Source of the DNA: Pseudomonas fluorescens | Lineage (GTDB): Bacteria; Pseudomonadota; Gammaproteobacteria; Pseudomonadales; Pseudomonadaceae | DNA length: 64,000 nt | Assembly: GCF_902497745.1 (NCBI RefSeq) | Contig: NZ_CABVHJ010000002.1 | Coordinates: forward strand, 62,001 to 126,000 | Direction of reading: 5' to 3' | Shown here: positions 54,645 through 63,300 of the stretch, piece after piece | How positions within the stretch are numbered: position 1 is the first letter of the stretch | Layout of the letters: every line of letters starts with the position of its first letter | Translations under genes and position numbers: made by a program | Notes under the pieces: generated by a model | The model's input: the letters and a program-made list of their open reading frames with translations, nothing else | The model's database searches: none | Told to the model about the DNA's origin: nothing

Positions 54645-55292
54645 ATGGCAAGCGAAGCAATCCGCAACCCCCACACCGATCAACTGCTGACGCCCGAGAA
54701 TTCAGCGTTGATCATCATTGACTATCAACCGGTTCAGGTGTCTTCGATCCGCTCGATGCCACGGGATGAACTGGTCTTCAACATCACCAGCGTCGCGAAG
54801 GCAGCGGTCAATTACAACCTGCCGATCATCCACTCGACCGTCAATGTCGCGACAGGCCGCAACAAACCGCCGATTCAAGAGTTGCAAGCGGTACTCGGCC
54901 ATCTGCCCACCTATGACCGTACGTCGATCAACAGTTGGGAGGACACCGAGTTCAAGCAGGCGGTCAAAGCGCTCGGGCGCAAGAAACTGATCATGACCGC
55001 GCTGTGGACCGAAGCCTGCCTGACCTTCCCGGTGCTCGACGCGATTCAGGAAGGCTATGAGGTTTATGTGCCGGTCGATGCGGTGGGCGGCACTTCACTG
55101 GCCGCGCACGAGGCGGCGTTGCGCCGAATGGAACAGGCGGGGGCGAAGCTCATCAGCCGCGTGCAGATGTACTGCGAACTTCAGCGCGACTGGGCGCGAG
55201 ACGTGAGCGTGCCGGGCTTTATGGGCGTGTTCGAAAACTTCGATGGCTTCAACGCTGAAAAGGCGCTGCAAGCGTCGGGCAACAAGGCCTGA
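54645..55292 (+). CDS. Isochorismatase family hydrolase (YcaC-like)
   Basis: A 215-residue enzyme of the isochorismatase-like hydrolase family. The catalytic Asp is in LIIIDYQPVQ (about 26) and the nucleophilic Cys is in TALWTEACLTFPV (about 125), the pattern of the YcaC subgroup. YcaC crystal structures are known as octameric rings with unknown substrates. AAAAGGA precedes the ATG. It is divergent from a LysR regulator gene. The substrate cannot be told. Confidence 0.9.
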   Translation: MASEAIRNPHTDQLLTPENSALIIIDYQPVQVSSIRSMPRDELVFNITSVAKAAVNYNLPIIHSTVNVATGRNKPPIQELQAVLGHLPTYDRTSINSWEDTEFKQAVKALGRKKLIMTALWTEACLTFPVLDAIQEGYEVYVPVDAVGGTSLAAHEAALRRMEQAGAKLISRVQMYCELQRDWARDVSVPGFMGVFENFDGFNAEKALQASGNKA

Positions 55293-55467
55293 TTAAGCGG
55301 CTGTTGCTGAAGGTGGCGCTGGGGACAATCGGCGCTGCCTTCATTTGGCCTGTCTCGACACCTGAAAATAATCTGAACGGCCTCGGAACCTGCTCGCCTA
55401 ATGATTAGCTTGTGGTCAATCGCACAGGCGCTGTGTCAATAACGGCACACTCCGAGAGGTGGTCAAC

Positions 55468-55722
55468 GTGGCTAAAGACGAAAAGAAAAGCAAAGACAAA
55501 AAAGGTGACGCTTCGAAAGCCAGCAAGGATTTGAAAGACAAAAAGTCATCACCTGAAAAGAAATCAGCGGCGGCTTCGGCGCTTTCGAAGTCCTCCGACA
55601 AGGACAAGAAAGACAAGAAAAAAGATACCGAGCCCAAGAAGTCTGCGAAAAAAGCGGACAGCAAGCCTGAGAAGGCCAAGGATTCAAAGAAGGCGGAAAA
55701 GCCGGCTAAAAAGAAAAAGTGA
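55468..55722 (+). CDS. Lysine-rich protein, histone H1-like
   Basis: An 84-residue protein of extreme composition: about 40% Lys, with Ser, Ala and Asp and no aromatic or Cys residues, so it is probably disordered and may bind DNA, RNA or phosphate polymers. AGAGG is well spaced before the GTG at 55468. A clear terminator follows at 55736. It resembles the lysine-rich H1-like and AlgP-like tails found in Pseudomonas, but has no fixed repeat. The function is unknown; biased composition alone could mislead. Confidence 0.65.
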   Translation: MAKDEKKSKDKKGDASKASKDLKDKKSSPEKKSAAASALSKSSDKDKKDKKKDTEPKKSAKKADSKPEKAKDSKKAEKPAKKKK

Positions 55723-55735
55723 CGTCCGCTATCGG

Positions 55736-55758
55736 CCAGGGCTTTACGCCCTGGTTTC
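55736..55758 (+). terminator. Rho-independent terminator
   Basis: CCAGGGC and GCCCTGG form a 7-bp stem with loop TTTAC and a following T-rich TTTCC, 14 nt after the lysine-rich gene. Confidence 0.75.
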
Positions 55759-56109
55759 CTCCCCGGCGACCATTCAATGACAGGATCCCGTGCGGCTTAA
55801 GCGATGGAGCGGTCATTCCTCTTTGGCTTTGCCTATCCTGTTCTCCCACAGCCCATGCGAGTGTGCAGTCATAAAAAATCCATGAAAGATAAGGTTGAAT
55901 GCAACCTGTGAAGCCTAGGATGGATTTCATGCGGGTTACTTTCTGGATAGGGATATCACGATGAAGCACAGCGATGACTTCACTGTCGCTATAAATCTGC
56001 CGGGGAGGTGCGTCCGCACTCCGTACGGCGCCAGGCTCCGCAAACACGCCAACGCGGATATATCAGCCGACACCATAAACCCCCGGCCTGCCGCAACGGC
56101 GAATGATCG
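55759..56109. other. Gene-free region before the T1SS locus
   Basis: No gene is supported here. AGGTTG-AATG-CAACCT at 55892-55907 is a perfect 6-bp palindrome in an AT-rich stretch and may be an operator or promoter element for the secretion operon. Confidence 0.45.
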
Positions 56110-58314
56110 ATGAGGCTGGAAACCGAATCTCCTCGCCCCACTCGATACGCAGACAACCGACCAGAAAAAGAAGGCGCAGAACCTGGACAGGAAGGTGGGG
56201 CACAAGCCGCGCTGATCGACACAGGCTTGCTGTGCCTGGCCATGCTCGCCCGATACCACCTTGTGGCAGTCGACGTTGACCAACTGGCGCATGAGTTTCG
56301 CCTGGATGGTCGCGCTTTCGGCACGACCGAGGTGTTGTTGGCGGCAAAGAAACTCGACCTGCGTGCCCGTAAGTCGAACACGCGCGTTGAACGTCTGGCG
56401 ACGACTCCGTTACCGGCCATGGCGCGCGACCATCAGGGAAACTTTTTCATCATCGCGCGCCATGATGCTGACAAGGTATTGATTCAGGATCCACGCCAGA
56501 CCAGCCCCGTCGAGCTGACAGTGCAAGCGTTGCGTGAGCGCTGGTCTGGCGAGTTGATCCTGATTGCTTCACGCGCCTCGATCAGTGGCGACCTGGCAAA
56601 GTTCGACTTCAGCTGGTTCATACCGGCAGTGGTCAAGTATCGCAAGTTGTTGCTTGAGGTATTTGTCGTGTCGTTTGTGCTCCAGCTCTTTGCGCTGGTC
56701 ACTCCGCTGTTCTTTCAGGTCGTGATGGACAAGGTGCTGGTGCATCGCAGTTTCACCACACTGGACGTGATCGCTGCCGGGTTGCTGGTGGTAGTGATCT
56801 TCGAGGTGCTGCTCAACGGCCTGCGCAGTTATGTGTTTGCCCATACTTCCAGTCGCATTGATGTCGAGCTGGGCGCACGCTTGTTTCGCCACTTGTTGAA
56901 CCTGCCGCTGGCTTATTTTCGCGCGCGTCAGGTAGGTGACTCTGTTGCGCGGGTTCGAGAACTGGAAAATATTCGCTCCTTTCTCACCGGCAACTCCATC
57001 ACGGTGGTACTGGATCTGTTTTTCTCCATCTTGTTTCTTGCCGTCATGGCTTACTACAGCGTCTGGCTGACGTTGATCGTGGTGGTATCACTGCCTTGTT
57101 ATTTCTTGCTATCTCTGGGATTCACTCCGGCTCTACGCGCCCGGCTGAATGAAAAATTCAACCGTGGCGCGCAGAATCAGTCATTCCTTGTCGAGACCAT
57201 CAGCGGTGTTGAGACGCTTAAGGCAAGCGCCGTCGAACCTCAATGGATACGCAAGTGGGACAACCAGTTGGCCGCTTACGTCAAGGCCGGGTTCCGGACT
57301 ACCGCGATTGGCACAGTGGCCAATGGCGGGGTCACCCTGATCAGTAAGCTGGTCACCGTAGCCACCATGTGGCTGGGGGCAAAACTTGTCATCGATGGCC
57401 AACTGACGGTCGGGCAGCTCATCGCTTTCAACATGCTTTCCGGGAATGTCGCTGGCCCTGTCATGCGATTGGCCCAACTGTGGACTGAGTTTCAGCAGGT
57501 GGGCATTTCAATGCAACGCCTGGGCGATATCCTCAACACCCGCACGGAGGTGCACACCCCCCGGCCCGCATTACCGCCGGTGAACGGCACCATATTGTTC
57601 GACAAGGTCGAGTTTCGCTATCGGCCCGGCGCGCAACCGGCATTGCGCGGGGTGAGTCTGGCCATATCAGCCGGTGAAACCGTCGGCATCGTCGGGCGCT
57701 CGGGTTCAGGGAAAAGTACCCTGACCAAACTGGTGCAGCGCTTGTACCAGCCAGAGCAGGGTCGGATCCTGGTCGACGGTGTGGATATTTCAACCATCGA
57801 TGCGAGTTCACTGCGCCGCCAGATCGGTGTGGTCCTTCAGGAGAACATTCTGTTCAACCGAAGCATTCGCGACAACATTGCGCTGAACGACCCCGGTACC
57901 CCTCTGCAACAGGTCATGGCGGCTGCGCGGCTGGCCGGAGCCCATGAGTTCATTGCTCAGTTGCCCGAAGGCTACGACACGATGGTGGGCGAACAGGGAT
58001 CCACGCTGTCGGGAGGACAACGGCAGCGTATCGCCATTGCGCGGGCATTACTGACCAACCCTCGTATCCTGATTTTTGATGAGGCGACCAGTGCGCTGGA
58101 TTATGAGTCCGAACGCATCATTCAGAACAACATGCGCCAGATCAGTCACGGCAGAAGCGTACTGGTCATCGCCCATCGCCTTTCGGCGGTGAAAGATGCC
58201 GACCGTATCGTGGTCATGGACAGCGGTGACATTGTCGAGCAGGGCACCCATGCTCAATTGATCCAGCTGGAACATGGGCACTACGCGGCGCTTTATCGTA
58301 TGCAGCAGGGATAA
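56110..58314 (+). CDS. Type I secretion ABC transporter with degenerate C39-like domain
   Basis: A 734-residue HlyB-type transporter. The N-terminal domain (about 32-155) is C39-peptidase-like, but the catalytic Cys is replaced by Thr 38 (ALIDTGLLCLAML; active members read DCG), so it probably docks substrate rather than cutting it. Six membrane segments (about 180-470) lead to the ATPase domain with Walker A GRSGSGKST (Lys 535), LSGGQRQR (633) and FDEATSALD. It exports the RTX substrate encoded downstream, with the HlyD protein. The TolC-type outer pore is not in the window. Start codon evidence is moderate. Confidence 0.92.
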   Translation: MRLETESPRPTRYADNRPEKEGAEPGQEGGAQAALIDTGLLCLAMLARYHLVAVDVDQLAHEFRLDGRAFGTTEVLLAAKKLDLRARKSNTRVERLATTPLPAMARDHQGNFFIIARHDADKVLIQDPRQTSPVELTVQALRERWSGELILIASRASISGDLAKFDFSWFIPAVVKYRKLLLEVFVVSFVLQLFALVTPLFFQVVMDKVLVHRSFTTLDVIAAGLLVVVIFEVLLNGLRSYVFAHTSSRIDVELGARLFRHLLNLPLAYFRARQVGDSVARVRELENIRSFLTGNSITVVLDLFFSILFLAVMAYYSVWLTLIVVVSLPCYFLLSLGFTPALRARLNEKFNRGAQNQSFLVETISGVETLKASAVEPQWIRKWDNQLAAYVKAGFRTTAIGTVANGGVTLISKLVTVATMWLGAKLVIDGQLTVGQLIAFNMLSGNVAGPVMRLAQLWTEFQQVGISMQRLGDILNTRTEVHTPRPALPPVNGTILFDKVEFRYRPGAQPALRGVSLAISAGETVGIVGRSGSGKSTLTKLVQRLYQPEQGRILVDGVDISTIDASSLRRQIGVVLQENILFNRSIRDNIALNDPGTPLQQVMAAARLAGAHEFIAQLPEGYDTMVGEQGSTLSGGQRQRIAIARALLTNPRILIFDEATSALDYESERIIQNNMRQISHGRSVLVIAHRLSAVKDADRIVVMDSGDIVEQGTHAQLIQLEHGHYAALYRMQQG

Positions 58315-58317
58315 CAC

Positions 58318-59742
58318 ATGGACTTGGGGCATACCTTGCGCGCCTGGGGAGATTTGCTCAGGCGCTATAACGTTGTATGGACAACGTCCTGGCGACAGCG
58401 CAAATCCTGGGAGCGCAAACGGCATGATGCCGAGGAGGCAGAATTTCTGCCCGCCGCGCTGTCCTTGCAGGAAAAGGCGCTGTCACCCGCTCCGAGGGTC
58501 GCGATGTGGTTACTCATCAGCTTCGCGCTTTTGGCGGTGCTTTGGTCGACATTAGGGCAAGTCGACATTGTTGCGACGGCAGAGGGCAAGATCATTCCGA
58601 GTGAAGGCACGCAGGTGGTGCAGCCGTTCGGGACGGCGACTGTCCAGGCCATTCACGTGCGCGAAGGACAACTTGTGCATGCGGGGGATTTACTGATCGA
58701 ACTCGACGGCACAGTGGCCGGGGCGGAAGCGCAGCGCATCATCAACGAATTACAGACCTGGGCTTTGCAGGTAGGCCGTGCAGAGGCCATGCTCGCCGCC
58801 ATCAACGGCGAACGCATGCCGCTGCTGGCGCCCGCTGAAGTCGATCCGCTTGCGTTCGCCGACGGACAGCGACTGGCCGAAGCAGAGTTTTCGTCTTTGC
58901 AAGCCAAACTGAGCGGTATCGGGGCGCAACTCTCTGGCCGTCAGGCCGAACTTCAGTCCACGCGCATGCTGGTCAGCAAGTTAGAGAAAACGTCACCCAT
59001 CGCCCGACAGCGTGCCGAGTCTCTGAAAGTCTTGGTCGCTGAGCAATATGTGGCGCGCAATACCTACCTGGAACGCGAGCGCGAGCGCATTGAACAAGAG
59101 GCAGAACTGGCGGTGCAACGCAGCCGCCTGAAGGAAATCGAGGCTTCTATCTCGCAAGTCAGGCAACAGGGCGAGACCCTGCGGGCAGATGCCCGACAGA
59201 CAAACCTGGAACGTTTGAATGAAGGCAATCAGCATATCGCCTTGCTACAGCAAGACCTGATCAAGGCGCGGCAGTCCGCCCACCTGACCCGGTTGACTGC
59301 ACCGGTATCCGGCTCTGTCCAGCAACTTGCGGTGCGTACGTTGGGCGGTGTTGTCACCCCGGCTCAGCCTCTGATGCTGATCGTGCCGGAAGAAACAGTT
59401 ATCGAGATCGAGGCTTTTCTGCCGAACAAGGACGTCGGTTTTGTTCAGCCCGGTCAGGACGCCGAGGTCAAGGTCGAGACGTTCCCGTATACCAAGTACG
59501 GCGTTGTTCCAGGCACCGTGATCTCAGTGTCGAGCGATGCAATCAACGACGAAAAACGCGGGCTGATCTATTCCATGCGCATTGCCATGGCGCGCTCGAC
59601 CATCGCCGTGAACGGCACGAACATTCGTCTGGCGCCAGGCATGGCGGTGACTGCCGAGATCAAGACGGGAAGACGTCGAGTGATCGAGTACTTCCTGGAT
59701 CCTCTGGTCCAGTACGGCAACGAAAGCATTCGCGAGCGTTGA
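58318..59742 (+). CDS. HlyD family type I secretion membrane fusion protein
   Basis: A 474-residue periplasmic adaptor with one membrane segment (about 61-83), a lipoyl-like half (GTATVQAIHVREGQLVHAGDLLIELDGT), long coiled coils (about 150-330) and a beta-barrel C-terminus (LMLIVPEETVIEIEAFLPNKDVGFVQPGQDAEVKVETFPYTKYG). It links the ABC transporter to the outer membrane pore. It starts 3 nt after the transporter stop, as one operon. The length and layout fit the HlyD/LapC-like group. Confidence 0.93.
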   Translation: MDLGHTLRAWGDLLRRYNVVWTTSWRQRKSWERKRHDAEEAEFLPAALSLQEKALSPAPRVAMWLLISFALLAVLWSTLGQVDIVATAEGKIIPSEGTQVVQPFGTATVQAIHVREGQLVHAGDLLIELDGTVAGAEAQRIINELQTWALQVGRAEAMLAAINGERMPLLAPAEVDPLAFADGQRLAEAEFSSLQAKLSGIGAQLSGRQAELQSTRMLVSKLEKTSPIARQRAESLKVLVAEQYVARNTYLERERERIEQEAELAVQRSRLKEIEASISQVRQQGETLRADARQTNLERLNEGNQHIALLQQDLIKARQSAHLTRLTAPVSGSVQQLAVRTLGGVVTPAQPLMLIVPEETVIEIEAFLPNKDVGFVQPGQDAEVKVETFPYTKYGVVPGTVISVSSDAINDEKRGLIYSMRIAMARSTIAVNGTNIRLAPGMAVTAEIKTGRRRVIEYFLDPLVQYGNESIRER

Positions 59743-59911
59743 AGAAGAACAGTTGGCGGACGGGGGCGCAGGGTTTGTGCGAGAGAGGCGGAGTTTTTCT
59801 CCGATCACGGTTCGGTCGTGAGCGGCCCGATCAGTCTCATCTGTATGGGCGTCTCGATCACGAGTGCTGCCATGCTGATGAGCAGACGATGACCTGCACC
59901 AGGGGCGGGAT

Positions 59912-60316
59912 ATGAATAAGTACAGGATTACGGCAGTCGTCTTTTTAACGACGCATATGTTTTGCACCCATGCGTCATCCCGCGAGGTGGAGTGGAGCGG
60001 TAATGAGTCCATTGCAAGAACTCTGGAAAGTTCGCAGGAGATCGCTCAGCGGTTAGTTGAATTCAATAAAAGCCTGCACAAAAAAGGTTATCCGGGGCAA
60101 ATAACGGTTTGTTCGGATATTTACGATCTGCCCGCAGGCATCGCCAACGGTAATCATAGTTATGGCGCTGTCTGCAGCTATGAAGCCAGCGGCGCGAATA
60201 AACAAGTATTTGTCTGCAATGATGTAATGGTCGGCCATTTTTTACTGCTGGATGCGTTTGAAGATTCAGATCAATGGAAGTTGAAAACTATTTATGAAAA
60301 TTGTTACGGCGGCTGA
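59912..60316 (+). CDS. Hypothetical exported protein
   Basis: A 134-residue protein with a signal peptide (MNKYRITAVVFLTTHMFCTHASS). The mature region has cysteines in TVCSDIYDLP, AVCSYEASG, VFVCNDVM and YENCYGG, probably forming two disulfides in the periplasm. GGGGCGGG lies before ATG 59912. It sits between the transport genes and the RTX gene, so it may help or protect against the exported protein, but this is only from position. No family is recognised. Confidence 0.68.
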   Translation: MNKYRITAVVFLTTHMFCTHASSREVEWSGNESIARTLESSQEIAQRLVEFNKSLHKKGYPGQITVCSDIYDLPAGIANGNHSYGAVCSYEASGANKQVFVCNDVMVGHFLLLDAFEDSDQWKLKTIYENCYGG

Positions 60317-60368
60317 AACGGCGCGCAGGTAACCATAATTATTTTTTACTGTTCACCAGGAGGTGCCT

Positions 60369-63300
60369 GTGCTCGACAGTCAGCAGTTGCGCGACTTTCT
60401 TAAAAAGTCCGTTTCAAGTTCCGAAATCGGCGGCTCGAACCCTTACGTTTCCTCGGTATCCACCGGCCAGAGCGGGCTGTCATTTGGCTCGCTTCAGAAT
60501 GATGTGGGCAATAGCAGCATCGCTAAAACGGCCTTTCGTGGAATCCTCAACGCCGAAGTTGCGCTCGGCGCGCTGACTCAGGCTCAGGCTGACAGCCTTT
60601 ATTCAAAGGCCAGCCAGAAAATCATGCTCAACGTCAACGAGACGGCACTGGTTGACCAGGCTTTGTCGGCCCATCGCGATCTTGTCGATGAAGCCGACGC
60701 CAAACAACTGGTGCTTATCGAAAAGTATGTAAACGTGGCGCTGGATGCCGCCGCCAACAACCCTAACGGGCCTGGCGGTTTGAACCGAAACGCCCTTGAC
60801 CTGCAATTTGTTGCCGAGTTGGCCATGTGGGGGAACCGCACGGGTGGTTTGAACGCCACCGCCGAGTACCTGCTGACGGCCTCGGAGGTCAGTAGAACAA
60901 ACTACGAGTCTTTGTATCTTTCCAATACCGCCCAATTCACCACCACTAATGAAGACTTCGGCCGCTGGCAGGAGCGTGTCGATGAAGCAACGCTTTCCGG
61001 GTTCTTGAAAGTAGCCATGGATGCTGCAAACAAAAACCTGATCAATCCGCTAAACCTGCAAACCACCATCGACTATTTCGGCGTAACGTCATCGGCTGTG
61101 TCTGGCGCCATCGATCAAAACGCCCTCAAGGTTTTACTCAAAGACATTACCAGGATTTCAATCGACGACATCAATGGTGTCGAAATTGATGCTGATGGAA
61201 ATATCAAGTTGTCGATTCCGCTGTCGCAGGCAGGTAGTGGCAGCAGCGCTGTTTTATACAAAGGCAGCGGGATCGAAATACAAATAGCCGGGGTCACACT
61301 GATCGATGTGCCGAAAGAGGCAAGCGTGACGGTCGGCAAACAAAATGTGTCTGTCCAGCACAGCTATGGTGACCTGTCGGCTACTTACCGTTTGACCGCG
61401 CAAGGCATGGCTGTCGCCTGGAAAAATGCGAACGGTCTGTCTGTCGAGCAGACCTACGGTTTTGACGGACGACCGGCCAGCACGACCTGGACTCAAAACG
61501 GCAAAACCTTCACGGGGACTGACGCGGGTCTGGCCACTTATCTTTCCCAGACCTCTCAACAAACTATCGGACTGGCAACGGCAACGGCCATGCAGTCCCA
61601 ACAAGCGCAAACCAGCCTTGTTTTCAACACACCTGCCGAGGGTGTCGCGATGGCGGCCGATAACGCGTCGTCGTTGAAATATCTTCAGCAGCGCCTGGCG
61701 TTGGCAGCTGTCTCGGACCGTTGGGCCCCCATCGCCCTGAGTGGCACGATTCCCTCGTCACTGATATTGGCATCCAGTCTGGCGGCGGCCGTTCAGCAAG
61801 CGATAACCGCTCAGCAACGCTGGAACACCCGGCCACCCTCGTTGTTCAACGTACAAGTCTTGAGTTATGGCAACGAGCCTCTGGTGCACAGTTTACCGCT
61901 GGTATTGGATCTGACCGGCAATGGCATCCAGTTGATTGCGCCTTCGCAAAGCAACGCGGTGTTTGACCATAACGCCGATGGCAGCAAAAGTGCGGTGGGT
62001 TGGGTAGGGGCCGAGAACGGCATCCTGGTGTTCGATAGCAACGGCAACGGCACTGTCGACAGTTCTGCCGAATGGTTCGGTGAGTCCTTTGCTGCGCCAG
62101 GCCAAACCGCCCAGGCCGGTCAGAACGGCTTCTCTGCTCTGGCGACACTGACTCAGGCGGGAAGCGCTGTATTTTCACGCGAGACCGCGCTGATCGATCC
62201 CCGGACCGGTGCCAGTTACTTCGATAGTGTCCAGGTCTGGGTAGACGCCGACCAGAACGGCATTGCGTCGCGCGGCGAACTGAAGACTTTGGCGGCGTTG
62301 GGAATTGCCTCCATTGATCTGCATTCGATCCATGATGGTCGGCAAGTGGCTGGCGGACTGATCGATTCGACAGCCCGGTTCACACTCGCCGACGGAACTC
62401 GCCGCGAAGTGGCGGATGTCGGCTTGAGCGAACAGCTTGCCAACAGTGCCACTAGCACCGGACCTGTCAGTCCTGGCACCCTGGTATTTGCTGATTACGC
62501 GGCAAAAGGCTATGCCGCAATGGCGGCGGGCCAAGCACGCGGCGTAAATGCCGCGCTGGCAGCCAGGGTTCCGAATTTTTCGGCACAGATTGCAACATTG
62601 CAAAACTGGATGAACACGGCGCGCTCGCACACGTATCAGGGCTATCCCAACCCCTTGCTGACCGTGAAAGACCCCACGCTGATTACTTCGCATGCCGGGG
62701 AGAACCCGGCAGTGCAGCGTGGCAGCAGTGCCGGGAAAGATGTGATGGCGCTGATGCAATCGGGTTCGTCTTACTACAATGCGGTCGTTACCACTTTGCA
62801 GTCTGTCGATGCCGGGGCGACGGCACTCGCCAATGCCCAGAGCGCGGCTCTGGTCGCCAATGCGCTTTCCACGCCTGCATATCGTGCAGCGGCGCTGGCA
62901 AGTGCGGCATCGGCTGCGGCGTCCTGGGGTGCCGCCGCGACGTCTTATCTGGGTACCGCTGCGGCTTGGGCTACGTATGCCGCGCAACTGGAATACTTGC
63001 GTGCGGAATTGAATGTGCTGGTGCCGATCAACACGTCTTACACGGGGCATCTGGCGGGCGGCTATACCTTTTTCTCCCCCCAGGATGCCGGTTTCGCTGC
63101 GGACACCTTTGCCGCTTATACCGGGGTTCTGCAATTGTTCCGCGACTTGAAAGTCGGAATCGATGCGTCCTTGGGGGCTTTTGCACAGTCGGCGGGTTAT
63201 GCCAAAGCCTATGCAGGCGTCAGCGGCAGTACGGTCGCGGTGGGCAACACGTACAACCTGATCCTGGCAGGCCAAGGCGCTCAGCAGTTTCAACTCAACA

